NCBI RefSeq assembly: GCF_016894385.1
Contig: NZ_CP069811.1
Location: 1,216,501-1,280,500 of the forward strand
DNA from: Cupriavidus oxalaticus
GTDB taxonomy: Bacteria > Pseudomonadota > Gammaproteobacteria > Burkholderiales > Burkholderiaceae
DNA length: 64,000 bases
Direction of reading: 5' to 3'
Shown here: positions 35,852 to 47,932 of the stretch, piece after piece
Numbering within the stretch: position 1 is the first letter of the stretch
Layout of the letters: every line of letters starts with the position of its first letter
Made by a program: the position numbers and the translations under genes
The notes under the pieces: generated by a model
Seen by the model: only the letters and a program-made list of their open reading frames with translations
What the model was told of the DNA's origin: nothing
The model's database searches: none

Positions 35852-36175
35852 ATGCCCATGACCCAGCATTACGCGGCTACCGAGCCGCCCCGTACCGAAG
35901 TGGATGCGCTGAACGGCGGCACCGTGCTCGAATTCGGCGCCCCGTGGTGCGGCTTCTGCCAGCGTGCGCAGCCGGCGCTCGCCGAAGCGTTCGCCGTCCA
36001 TCCGGCGCTGCGCCACATCAAGGTCGAGGATGGCAGCGGGCGCCCGCTCGGCCGCTCGTTCCGCATCAAGCTGTGGCCGACGCTGGTGTTCCTGCGCGAC
36101 GGGCAGGAAGTCGCCAGACTGGTACGGCCGACCGAGGCGGATCCGATCCGGGAAGCCATGCGGCGCATCAGTTGA
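35852..36175 (+). CDS. Thioredoxin-family protein
   Basis: 107 residues, thioredoxin fold with the active site APWCGFCQRA (Cys near residues 33 and 36) and cis-Pro in LWPTLVF. The middle pair is GF rather than GP, so its redox potential should differ from TrxA. No signal peptide, hence cytosolic. Likely disulfide reductase. It sits alone, 136 bp after the helicase gene and on the same strand. Confidence 0.88.
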   Translation: MPMTQHYAATEPPRTEVDALNGGTVLEFGAPWCGFCQRAQPALAEAFAVHPALRHIKVEDGSGRPLGRSFRIKLWPTLVFLRDGQEVARLVRPTEADPIREAMRRIS

Positions 36176-36393
36176 TCCTTGGGGATAGCCAAGGCGTCAC
36201 ATTGCGGCAATTTTCTGCCGCCCCAGGGCGCTCAACCCTGCTTTGGGAGGGGACAAGCCGGGGCATTTCTGCCGTTTGTGAAGAAGTCGCCCCGCGCAAT
36301 GGCCCCTGACGGCCGCGCGCGCGACTAGCCCGGCAACGGCCCGCGCGCCCGGCGCGCAGGAAACAAGACGGTTTCAACCGCCAATTTCGACAA

Positions 36394-37527
36394 ATGAGCG
36401 CCCTTAGCCCCGACCAGCGGCCGACCGTCCTGGTCGTCGACGACGTTCCCGAAAACATTGCGGCCATGGTCGCGCTGCTGCAGGACCCGTACCGCGTCAA
36501 GGTGGCGACCCGGGCGGCCACCGCGCTGCAACTGGCGCGGGAAGCGCCCCCCGACCTGATCCTGATGGATGTGTCGATGCCTGGCATGGACGGCTACGAG
36601 GCGTGCCGCCAGCTCAAGGCCGATGCGCGCACCGCGTGCGTGCCGGTGATCTTCCTGACGGCACGGGCCGAGGCCCACGACGAGGCGCTCGGCTTCGAGG
36701 TTGGCGCCGTCGACTACATCATGAAGCCGGTCAGCGCGCCGGTGGCGCGCGCACGCATTGCCAGCCAGCTGGCACTCAAGCAGGCGCACGACTTCCTGCG
36801 CGACCGCTCGGCCTGGCTCGAGGCCGAGGTGCAGCGCCGCACGCGCGAGATCGAGCTGATCGAGGACGCCACCATCATCGCGCTGGCGGCGCTGGCCGAA
36901 ACCCGCGACAACGAGACCGGCAACCATATCCGCCGTACCCAGCACTATGTGCGCGCACTGGCGCGCAAGCTGCAGCACGAGCCGCATTTCGCCGGCAGGC
37001 TCGATGACAAGGCCATCGACCTGATGTTCAAGTCCGCGCCGCTGCACGATATCGGCAAGGTCGGCATCCCCGACCGCATCCTGCTCAAGCCCGGCAAGCT
37101 CACCGCCGAAGAGTTCGAGGTCATGAAGACCCATACCACGCTGGGCCGCGATGCCATCGCCGATGCCGAGGCCCAGTGCGGCACCACCAGTTCCTTCCTG
37201 CGCTACGCGCGCGAGATCGCGCATCACCACCACGAGAAATGGGACGGCAGCGGCTATCCCGACGGCCTGGCCGGCGAAGCCATCCCGCTGTCGGCGCGGC
37301 TGATGGCGGTGGCCGATGTCTACGACGCGCTGATCTCGCGCCGCGTCTACAAGCCCGCGTTTGCGCACGATGACGCCGTGCGCATCATCGCCGAGGGCCG
37401 CGGCCGCCATTTCGATCCGCGCGTGATCGACGCCTTTCTGGCGATCACCGGCGAATTCCATGCGATCGCGCTGGAATATGCCGATCCGGCAGGTGCCGGG
37501 CCCGCCCCCGCCCCCGCGCCAGGCTGA
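36394..37527 (+). CDS. Response regulator with HD-GYP domain (RpfG-like)
   Basis: 377 residues. The receiver covers 10-130 with acid pocket VVDDVPEN, phospho-Asp in [10 protein letters not shown] and KP at MKPVS. A short helical linker precedes the HD-GYP phosphodiesterase (about 155-350), with HD in [11 protein letters not shown] and a family GYP signature [13 protein letters not shown]. It should hydrolyse c-di-GMP when phosphorylated by the hybrid kinase encoded 5 bp downstream. The tail is Pro/Ala-rich. Confidence 0.93.
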   Translation: MSALSPDQRPTVLVVDDVPENIAAMVALLQDPYRVKVATRAATALQLAREAPPDLILMDVSMPGMDGYEACRQLKADARTACVPVIFLTARAEAHDEALGFEVGAVDYIMKPVSAPVARARIASQLALKQAHDFLRDRSAWLEAEVQRRTREIELIEDATIIALAALAETRDNETGNHIRRTQHYVRALARKLQHEPHFAGRLDDKAIDLMFKSAPLHDIGKVGIPDRILLKPGKLTAEEFEVMKTHTTLGRDAIADAEAQCGTTSSFLRYAREIAHHHHEKWDGSGYPDGLAGEAIPLSARLMAVADVYDALISRRVYKPAFAHDDAVRIIAEGRGRHFDPRVIDAFLAITGEFHAIALEYADPAGAGPAPAPAPG

Positions 37528-37532
37528 CCGGC

Positions 37533-41123
<3,591 letters not shown>

Positions 41124-41156
41124 TACCTGGCCCCCAGACCCCAGGCCCCAGGCCGG

Positions 41157-41492
41157 TCAACGGCCGGCCGGCAGCACCATCGTCACCAGCACCGAGGCAT
41201 CGGTGTCGGCGGTCAGGTCATAGCGCACGCCCGGCCCGACGTAGAGCAGGTCGCCCTGGCGCAGTCCGCGTTCGGCGCCGTCCACGCGCAGGCGCACTTC
41301 GCCTTCCAGGCACTGCACCGTCATCGGGCCGTCGACTGCATGGGGCGGCACATGCTTGCCCGCCTTCAGCACCAGCCGCATCACTTCCAGCGGGCCTTCC
41401 TTGAACAGGGCTTGGGTGACAGTCTGGTCCAGGCGCGTGCCCAGGGGCAGCACGCTGGCGATCTGTCCGGAAGCTAGGTGGGGGAGGGACAT
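41157..41492 (-). CDS. Cupin-domain protein
   Basis: 111 residues, one small cupin barrel. The first metal motif is degenerate (KHVPPHAVDGPMTVQCLEG, one His pair reduced). The second is DLLYVGPGVRYDLTADTDA, lacking the usual His. Metal binding is therefore uncertain; related proteins are called cupins with a sensing or detoxifying role. The ATG at 41492 has gaggag upstream. It stands alone next to a decayed reading frame. Confidence 0.8.
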   Translation of the reverse strand: MSLPHLASGQIASVLPLGTRLDQTVTQALFKEGPLEVMRLVLKAGKHVPPHAVDGPMTVQCLEGEVRLRVDGAERGLRQGDLLYVGPGVRYDLTADTDASVLVTMVLPAGR

Positions 41493-41535
41493 GCGCGGCT
41501 CCTCGCGGTAGTGGGGTCGTGTGGTGTGTGCGTTG

Positions 41536-41691
41536 TCAGGCGCCGCTGGCATTTGCCGCCAGCAAGCCTTTCCAATCTAGCACCGGAGCGCGCGCCTCAG
41601 TAGGGTTCAGCGTGCCGTAGCCGGCGTAACCGGGAGCGATCGCGGCCATCAGCAGGATCGGCAGGTTGACCCGCGGCGAAGTGTAGCCAAC
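41536..41691 (-). pseudogene. Possible gene remnant, C-terminal 51 codons
   Basis: An open frame on the minus strand without a start codon at its beginning, cut by TAG at 41692-41694 inside the tandem repeats. The peptide looks protein-like rather than random: VNLPILLMAAIAPGYAGYG followed by TLNPTEARAPVLDWKGLLAA. I cannot name the family. It may be the end of a gene whose 5' part was deleted. The remainder of the 307-bp gap (41493-41799) holds only the 11-bp repeats and the LysR leader. Confidence 0.3.
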
Positions 41692-41719
41692 CTATCGCCA
41701 ACCTATCGCCAACCCATCG
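41687..41719. repeat. Three 11-bp tandem repeats before the LysR gene
   Basis: ccaacctatcg at 41687-41697 and 41698-41708, then ccaacccatcg at 41709-41719. One helical turn per unit, ending 80 bp before the LysR start. A TTTAATAATCTAATATTGG AT-rich stretch with possible promoter character follows. Confidence 0.8.
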
Positions 41720-41799
41720 CATTCCTTTAATAATCTAATATTGGCTTTGCCATTCGCTTTGTTCATGGATGCGTGCTGCCACGGTCCCGCCTGAACCCC

Positions 41800-42705
41800 A
41801 TGCCCATCGATATCCGCGCGCTGCGCTATTTCGTCGAGACCGCCCGCCTGCACAGCTTCACACAGGCGGCGAGTTCGCTGTTCGTCACCCAGTCGACCAT
41901 CAGCAAGATGGTGAAGCAGCTCGAGGACGAGGTCGGCCAGCCGCTGCTGATCCGCGAAGGCAAGGGCGTGCGCCTGACCGACGTGGGGCGCGTGGTGTAC
42001 GAACGCGGGCAGGAAGCGCTGGGCGTTGTCCACCGGCTCACGCTGGAAGTGGCCGACCTGTCATCGCTGGGCCGCGGGCAGCTGACGGTCGGCATCCCGC
42101 CGATGGTCAACCTGTTTTTTTCGCCGGCGGTCAGCGCGTTCCGGCAGCGCTATCCCAACCTGCAGCTGACGCTGGACGAGCACGGCGGGCAGGTGGTCGA
42201 GCAACTGGTTGCCAGCGGCGAACTGGAGGTCGGTGCCACGGTGCTGCCCGGCGACAGCGGCCTCGCGCTGGAGACCCGGGAGTTCGGCCGGCACCCGATC
42301 TGGGCGGTCGGGCCGCGCAAGGCGAAGTGGGCGCGGGGGCGCACGGTCACGCTGGGCGCGTTGCGCGACGAGCCGCTGGTGATGCTGACCGACGGCTTCT
42401 CGCTGACGCGCAAGCTCAGCCAGGCCTTCCTGCAAGCGCGCATCGAGCCGCGCGTGGTGGCGCGCAGCGGCCACTGGGATTTCCTGGCGTCGATGGCGGC
42501 GGCGGGACTGGGCACCACCTTCCTGCCGCAGCCGCTGGCCGAGCGCCTGCAGGGGCAGGACACGCTCGCCATGGCGCGCCTGACCGAACCCGCGATGGAC
42601 TGGGCCATGGCGCACATCTGGTCGCCCGGACGCTACCTGTCGCACGCGGCGCGCGCGTGGCTGGCGGTCTGCGAAGAGGTCCTCGGGGAGGGGGAAAAGC
42701 GCTAG
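41800..42705 (+). CDS. LysR-family transcriptional regulator
   Basis: 301 residues. N-terminal winged HTH (RALRYFVETARLHSFTQAA, QSTISKMVKQLEDEVG) at 5-65, with a periplasmic-binding-like effector domain from about 90 to 295 (GQLTVGIPPMVNLFFSP). It resembles CynR/CbbR-type regulators. The ATG at 41800 is chosen for the usual MPIDIRALRYF beginning. It converges with the secreted-protein gene at 42722. Its target is not clear, because the flanking divergent position carries only a gene remnant and a cupin gene. Confidence 0.9.
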   Translation: MPIDIRALRYFVETARLHSFTQAASSLFVTQSTISKMVKQLEDEVGQPLLIREGKGVRLTDVGRVVYERGQEALGVVHRLTLEVADLSSLGRGQLTVGIPPMVNLFFSPAVSAFRQRYPNLQLTLDEHGGQVVEQLVASGELEVGATVLPGDSGLALETREFGRHPIWAVGPRKAKWARGRTVTLGALRDEPLVMLTDGFSLTRKLSQAFLQARIEPRVVARSGHWDFLASMAAAGLGTTFLPQPLAERLQGQDTLAMARLTEPAMDWAMAHIWSPGRYLSHAARAWLAVCEEVLGEGEKR

Positions 42706-42721
42706 CCGTGCCAGCGCCCGC

Positions 42722-43288
42722 CTACTTGCGCAGGCACTGGTCCGGCGCGATATTCAGCCGCACCAGCGACTGCCGTCCGGCGGTGTAGTGGTACAGCAGC
42801 GTCACCCCGAGCTTGCCCAGCACCGGCACGTCCGGATTGCGGCAGATGCCGCGCTCCAGGATCGGCTTGGCCGATGCCATGTACTCGCGCGTGCCGTCGC
42901 GCGTGGCATCGACCCCCGATACCTTGAGCTGGAACTCGACGATCTTGCCGGGCCGGGTCACGCAGCCGTCGAAGCGCGTGGTGTCGTCCAGGTCCAGCGG
43001 GCCGGCGCGCACCAGCTCCTGGCAGGCCATCCGCAATTCCCGGTCGGCATTGCCGGCCGTCAACCGCGTGACGCCGGTCATGCCGGTCGGCTTGCCGCGC
43101 ACGGTGCCGAGCAGCAGGGTGGCCAGGCTGGAAAGCTGCGGACCGTCCACCGGCGGCGCTGCCAGCGCGGCGGTGGCGGCGAGGGCTATGGCCAACGAGG
43201 CGGCCAGCGCAACGAGGACTGGCAGTGGGCGGAGTGGGCGGGGAGGCGTGGCGGTTGGGCCAGCCTGGGCGGGTTGGGCAGGGCACAT
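42722..43288 (-). CDS. Secreted hypothetical protein, paralogue of the product of 3222-3818
   Basis: 188 residues. A long positively charged/Pro-rich lead is followed by a signal peptide ending ATAALAAPP. The mature part has four Cys (ACQEL, GCVTR, GICRN, QCLRK) in the same order as the protein at 3222-3818, and the shared C-terminal pattern R.IC.N.DV..LGKLGV.LLYHY. Periplasmic location is likely and the function unknown. A start further in, at the signal peptide's own basic residues, is possible but no internal ATG fits well. Confidence 0.78.
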   Translation of the reverse strand: MCPAQPAQAGPTATPPRPLRPLPVLVALAASLAIALAATAALAAPPVDGPQLSSLATLLLGTVRGKPTGMTGVTRLTAGNADRELRMACQELVRAGPLDLDDTTRFDGCVTRPGKIVEFQLKVSGVDATRDGTREYMASAKPILERGICRNPDVPVLGKLGVTLLYHYTAGRQSLVRLNIAPDQCLRK

Positions 43289-43433
43289 AAGGGGGCGGGT
43301 CGGTGGAGCCTGTTGCGCTGCTACTTTAGCCCCAGCCCCTTGCTGCCGTTGTCAGGCGTTGTCCTACGACGCAACACCCCGGCACCGCGCCACGGGCAGC
43401 GGGCGGCACATCGCGCCGGGGCCTTGGGTGCCG

Positions 43434-45776
43434 TTACAGCTCCAGCACCAGCCGGCATCCGCCGGCCGCACGCGAGCAGCACGCCATCATCCGGTCGTTG
43501 GCGTCGCGCTCGGTGCGCGTCAGCACCACGTCGCGATGATCGACCTGGCCGGCCAGCACGCGCACTTCGCACGAGCCGCACAGGCCTTCCTCGCAATCGC
43601 TCTGCACGTCGATGTTGGCGCCGCGCAGGGCCGCGAGCAGGGTCTGGCCGGCGGGGACCTCCATGACCAGCCCGGAGTCCTTCAGCTCGACGGTAAAGGG
43701 CTGCTCCTTCGATGCGTCCAGCGTGCCCAGCCGCGATACGAAGTGCTCGACCCGCAGCGCGTCTTCCGGCCACGCCGCGCAGGCATCGGCGAGCGCATCG
43801 AGCAGCCGTTGCGGGCCGCAGGCGTAGACGTGGGCGCGCGGCTGCGGCGTGGCGAGCAATGCGGCGAAGTCGGCGCGGTGGCCTTCGTCGGCGGCATAGA
43901 GATGCAGGCGCTCGCCATGCAGGCCCTGCAGCGTGTCCAGCATCGCCATCGACCGGCGCGAGCGGCCGCAGTAATGGATCTCGTAGTCGATGCCGAGCTG
44001 GCACGCGCGCCGCGCCATGGCGCTGACCGGCGTGATGCCGATGCCGCCGGCAATGAAGATGGCGCGCCCGCAGCCCTCGTCGAAGCGGAAATGGTTGCGT
44101 GGGCCGCGGATGCGCAGGCGGTCGCCCACCCTGACGCTGCCGTGCACCCAGGCCGAGCCGCCGCGGCTTGCGGGCTCGCGCAGCACGGCGATTTCCAGTG
44201 CGGCGGCATCGTCGGGATCGCCGCACAGCGAATACTGGCGCGACAGCCCGGTATCGCCGCACTCCACGTCGATATGCGAGCCCGGTGCCCAGCGCGGCAG
44301 CGGCTTGCCGTCCGGCGCGGCCAGCCGCAGCCGCAGCACGCCGTCGGCGGCAGGGGCGATGCTTGCCACCACCACGGTGCGCGCGCTGGTGTGCGCGGAC
44401 GGCTCGCCGATGCGCACGGGTTGCCGTTGCGCCAGCAGTGCGGGGTTGCGGCGCTCCGGGTTCTGCGCCGGGTCCCATTCGACCAGCAGGTGCTCGGGGC
44501 CACGGAACGACGTGTTGGGCACGTAGGTAAAGACCTGCTCGGCCAGCCGCATATGGGGCAGCCGGCGGGTCAGCTCTTCCAGGAAGATCTGCATCTCCAT
44601 GCGCGCCAGGTTCTTGCCCATGCACTGGTGCGAGCCGTAGCCGAAGGTCAGCTGCTCGCTGGCGTTGTCGCGGCGGATGTCGAACAGGTCGGCATCGGCG
44701 AAGTGGCGCTCGTCATGGTTGGCCGACGAGGTCACGATCAGCAGCTTGCTGCCGGCGGCCAGGCGGATGCCGCCCACCTCCGCGTCGCGCGTGACCAGCC
44801 GGCGCCAGGCCGCCACCGAGCCGTTGTGGCGCAGGCATTCCTCCACCGCGTTGGGAATCAGCGAGGGATCCTCGCAGATCTCGCGCCATGTGTCGGGGTG
44901 CTGCAGCAGCAGCTTGATGGCGTTGGCCGAGGCATTGGCGGTGGTCTCGTGCGCGGCGACGATGCCGGCCATCATCATCGAATGCAGGTAGGAGTCGGTG
45001 ACGACCTCGGGCAGTGCCTTCTGCTTGCGCAGGCCGTACTGCATCCATCCCGGGCCTGACGGGTCTTCGCGCATCTTGTCCAGGATGCGCCCGGCCAGTT
45101 GCCAGAAGTTGCCAACGGCATGCGCGACCGCGACCTGTTCATCCGGCCTGGGCCGTCCCCACGTGTTGACGGTATGGGCAATGGAGTACTGGCGCAGCAG
45201 GTCCATGTCCTCTTCGGGCACGCCCAGGAAATGCAGCGCCACGGTCAGCGGCACTTCCCACAGCATCTGGTCGACCAGGTCGGCGCGGCCGTCGTCGATA
45301 AAGCGGTCGACGTATTCGCGCGCCAGGCGCCGCACCATCGGCTCGTGATGCGCCAGCTCGGCGGGCGTGAACGGGTCCATCAGCGCGCGCCGGCGCGGCA
45401 TGTGGGCGGGCTCGTCCTCGTTGACCAGCGTGCGGTTCATGGCATAGCCGTACGAGGCCAGCACCGCGTTGGCTTCATCGCCGGTGGGCGTGATCTTTTC
45501 CAGCGCGATCGACGGGCTGAAGGTGAGGTTGTCGCGGAAGATCGCCTTGATGTCGTCGTAGCGCGTGACCACCCAGTAGCCCAGCTTGGGGCTGTAGAAC
45601 ACCGGCTCCTGCTCGCGTGACCAGCGCACGTACTCGGGCGGGTCCTGCTGGTAGCCGTCGCCGAACGGATCGAACTGCGCCGCCTTGTGGCTGACCGGGC
45701 AGCCGTTTGGAGCGGTGAAGGCGGAATGGTCGACGGGACAGCCGCCGCGCGCGGTGTCGGGGGAGGGGGTGGACAT
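43434..45776 (-). CDS. Self-sufficient cytochrome P450 fused to reductase (CYP116B type)
   Basis: 780 residues. P450 domain at about 30-450, with the I-helix AGIVAAHETTANA (acid/Thr pair ETT), ExxR in the K-helix and heme-Cys loop FGYGSHQCMGKN. Phthalate-dioxygenase-reductase-like part: FMN domain with RQYSLCGDP (about 525), NADH domain with GGIGITP (about 580) and ACGPQ. The C-terminal plant-type 2Fe-2S ferredoxin has CEEGLCGSC plus a later Cys (about 735-765). One polypeptide therefore carries electrons from NADH to heme for hydroxylation or dealkylation. C. metallidurans CYP116B1 is the known relative. Downstream of the Bug gene in one operon. Confidence 0.94.
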   Translation of the reverse strand: MSTPSPDTARGGCPVDHSAFTAPNGCPVSHKAAQFDPFGDGYQQDPPEYVRWSREQEPVFYSPKLGYWVVTRYDDIKAIFRDNLTFSPSIALEKITPTGDEANAVLASYGYAMNRTLVNEDEPAHMPRRRALMDPFTPAELAHHEPMVRRLAREYVDRFIDDGRADLVDQMLWEVPLTVALHFLGVPEEDMDLLRQYSIAHTVNTWGRPRPDEQVAVAHAVGNFWQLAGRILDKMREDPSGPGWMQYGLRKQKALPEVVTDSYLHSMMMAGIVAAHETTANASANAIKLLLQHPDTWREICEDPSLIPNAVEECLRHNGSVAAWRRLVTRDAEVGGIRLAAGSKLLIVTSSANHDERHFADADLFDIRRDNASEQLTFGYGSHQCMGKNLARMEMQIFLEELTRRLPHMRLAEQVFTYVPNTSFRGPEHLLVEWDPAQNPERRNPALLAQRQPVRIGEPSAHTSARTVVVASIAPAADGVLRLRLAAPDGKPLPRWAPGSHIDVECGDTGLSRQYSLCGDPDDAAALEIAVLREPASRGGSAWVHGSVRVGDRLRIRGPRNHFRFDEGCGRAIFIAGGIGITPVSAMARRACQLGIDYEIHYCGRSRRSMAMLDTLQGLHGERLHLYAADEGHRADFAALLATPQPRAHVYACGPQRLLDALADACAAWPEDALRVEHFVSRLGTLDASKEQPFTVELKDSGLVMEVPAGQTLLAALRGANIDVQSDCEEGLCGSCEVRVLAGQVDHRDVVLTRTERDANDRMMACCSRAAGGCRLVLEL

Positions 45777-45840
45777 GCTGCGTACTCCTGCAAAAGCATT
45801 GCCGTCCGGGCCGGCCGGACGGCCTCAAAACGATACCGGC

Positions 45841-46830
45841 TCAGTTGTCCAGCGTGATCTTCAGGTCGCGGATCAGTTTGGTCCAGCGTGCCGACTCGGT
45901 GCGCAACAGCTCGCTGAACTGCGCCGGCGTATTGCCCACCGGCTCCACGCCGAAGTCCACCAGCCGCTTGTTCACCGCCGGCTCGCGGATCGCCGCGACC
46001 ACGTCCTTGTTCAGCGTGCTGATGACGTCCGGCGGCGTGGCGGCCGGCACCACCATGCCGACCAGCGCGGCGGCTTCCACGCGCGGGTAGCCCAGTTCGG
46101 CGAAGGTCGGCACATCGGGCAGTTGCGGCAGCCGGGTGGCGTTGGCCACCGCCAGCGGCCGCACCTTGCCGCCCTTGATAAAGCCGGCGCCGGCGGCGTA
46201 GTCGACCATCATCGCGGCGACCTGGCCGGCGGCCACGTCGGACAGCGCGGGCGCGGCGCCGCGGTATGGCGCGTGCGTCATCGGCAGGCCACCGGCTTCG
46301 ACCTTCAGCAGTTCCATCGCCAGGTGGTGCGGGCTGCCGGCGCCGGCGGAGCCATAGTTGACGCCGCCTTGCGTGGACTTCGCCTGTGCGATGAATTCCT
46401 TCGCGTTTTTCACCGGGCTGTTCGCGCCGACCACCAGGATCATCGGGAAGCGGCCCAGCAGCGTGACCGGGGCCAGGTCCTTGCCCGGATGGTAGGAAAG
46501 CGTCTTGTACAGGACCGGGTTGAACACCAGCGTGCCGTTGTCGGCGGACAGCACGGTATAGCCGTCGGCGGCCGAGCGCGCCGTCTCGGCCGCGCCGATC
46601 GCGGTGTTGCCGCCGGGCTTGTTGTCCACCACGACCGGCTGCCCGACCTTGGTCGACAGCCCCTGGCCGATGGTGCGTGCGAGGAAGTCGGAGCCGCCGC
46701 CGGCGGCGTACGGCACGATCCAGCGGATCGGCTTGGCGGGGTAGGTGTCGGCGGCGTACGCCGGCAAGGCGGACAGCAAGGGCAGGACGAGCGCGCCGAT
46801 GGCCAGGCGCGGCAACAGGGGGCGGGGCAT
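45841..46830 (-). CDS. Bug-family tripartite tricarboxylate transporter substrate-binding protein
   Basis: 329 residues. A signal peptide ends LPAYAADTYP. The family signature is YPAKPIRWIVPYAAGGGSDF, then VDNKPGGNTAIGA and YGSAGAGSPHHLA (substrate-binding loops). Periplasmic binding protein, usually for carboxylates or aromatic acids. No TctA/TctB membrane genes are beside it, the common orphan state in this bacterial group. It is 64 bp upstream of the P450 gene and divergent from the IclR regulator, so it is probably induced with the P450 by the same substrate. Confidence 0.92.
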   Translation of the reverse strand: MPRPLLPRLAIGALVLPLLSALPAYAADTYPAKPIRWIVPYAAGGGSDFLARTIGQGLSTKVGQPVVVDNKPGGNTAIGAAETARSAADGYTVLSADNGTLVFNPVLYKTLSYHPGKDLAPVTLLGRFPMILVVGANSPVKNAKEFIAQAKSTQGGVNYGSAGAGSPHHLAMELLKVEAGGLPMTHAPYRGAAPALSDVAAGQVAAMMVDYAAGAGFIKGGKVRPLAVANATRLPQLPDVPTFAELGYPRVEAAALVGMVVPAATPPDVISTLNKDVVAAIREPAVNKRLVDFGVEPVGNTPAQFSELLRTESARWTKLIRDLKITLDN

Positions 46831-46856
46831 GTGGTTGTCTCCGTTGATTTCTGTTT

Positions 46857-46882
46857 TGCGTAAATCTTATACGCATTGCGTA
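46857..46882. promoter_or_regulatory. Candidate IclR operator
   Basis: Inverted repeat tgcgta (46857-46862) / tacgca (46870-46875) with a 7-bp spacer, followed by a third half-site tgcgta at 46877-46882. It lies between the Bug start (46830) and the IclR start (46969), in the only AT-rich part of the gap. Confidence 0.6.
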
Positions 46883-46968
46883 ATGATTGAATGAGGGTTA
46901 ACCTTGAAGCTGACCGCCCTCCCGGGCGTGGCCTAATCTGCCTGCCCTCGCGCAACATCATCGACACC

Positions 46969-47817
46969 ATGCCTGCCTCCCGTTCCAAGCCCGCTGCTTC
47001 CGAAACGCCTGCCGACGCCTCGCCCCGCACGCGGGAGCGCCGCCAGCGCGTGCAGTCCGCTGTCACGGGCATGGCGGTGCTCAAGGGGCTGGCCCGGCTG
47101 GGCGGGCGTGCCAGCCTCACCGCGTTGGCCGCGCATATCGACGAAAGCCCGGCCAAGGTGCACCGCTACCTGGTCAGCCTGCTGGAAGAGGGGCTGGTTG
47201 CGCAGGAATCCGGTACCCAGCAGTACCACCTCGGCTACGAAGCGCTGCAGATCGGCATGGCGGCGATGCGCCAGGCCGACCCGATCCGGCTGGCCGAAGC
47301 CTCGCTGGTGCGGCTGCGCGAGACGCTGGAAGTGACGTGCTTTGTCGCGGTGATGGGCAACAAGGGCCCGACCATCATGCGTTTTGAAGAACCGGGCTTG
47401 CCGGTCACGGTGAACGTGCGGGCAGGGTCTGTGATGCCGCTGCTGTGGTCCGCCACCGGCCGCGTATTCCTGGGCCTGCTGGACGAAACCCGGGTGCAGG
47501 CGCAAGCGGCGGAAGAACTGGCAGAGGCCAGCCCGGCGCGGCTGGCATCGCTCGACCAGGACGACCCGATCGGCGCGCTGCGCCGCGCCGTGCAGGCGGA
47601 CGACTGCGCCTGGGTGCGCGACACCAACCTGACCGGCATCAGCGCCGTGGCCGCGCCGGTACGCGACTACACCGGCCGCGTGTGCGCGGTGCTGACGGCG
47701 CTGGGCGCCACCGGCGGCTTCGATCCGTCCATCGACGGGCCGGTCGGCGCCGCCGTGCGGCACGAGGCGCGAGTGGTCAGCGCTGCGCTCGGCTTCAACC
47801 CGGGTGTGGCGGGCTGA
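46969..47817 (+). CDS. IclR-family transcriptional regulator
   Basis: 282 residues. N-terminal winged HTH (SLTALAAHIDESPAKVHRYL, about 48-68) followed by the IclR effector domain (about 110-275) with VNVRAGSVMPLLWSATGRVF and a ligand-site Cys/Asp region. The ATG at 46969 is preferred to the start at 46891 because the longer form has no conserved sequence. Divergent from the Bug/P450 operon and likely its repressor or activator, with the inverted repeat in between. Confidence 0.9.
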   Translation: MPASRSKPAASETPADASPRTRERRQRVQSAVTGMAVLKGLARLGGRASLTALAAHIDESPAKVHRYLVSLLEEGLVAQESGTQQYHLGYEALQIGMAAMRQADPIRLAEASLVRLRETLEVTCFVAVMGNKGPTIMRFEEPGLPVTVNVRAGSVMPLLWSATGRVFLGLLDETRVQAQAAEELAEASPARLASLDQDDPIGALRRAVQADDCAWVRDTNLTGISAVAAPVRDYTGRVCAVLTALGATGGFDPSIDGPVGAAVRHEARVVSAALGFNPGVAG

Positions 47818-47932
47818 ACTGGAGCTGCAGCGCAGGACAAGCCTGCACGGGCGGCGCATCGGCCGTTGTGCAAGCCGCGCGCAGACGCGTATAGTCCCTC
47901 GCGGTTTGCCGACATTCCTTCCACTGCCCGAC

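Noticed and set aside
36176..36393. c-di-GMP riboswitch before the HD-GYP gene
   Set aside because: The gap has small hairpins (ccttgg/ccaagg) but lacks the conserved GEMM core sequences.
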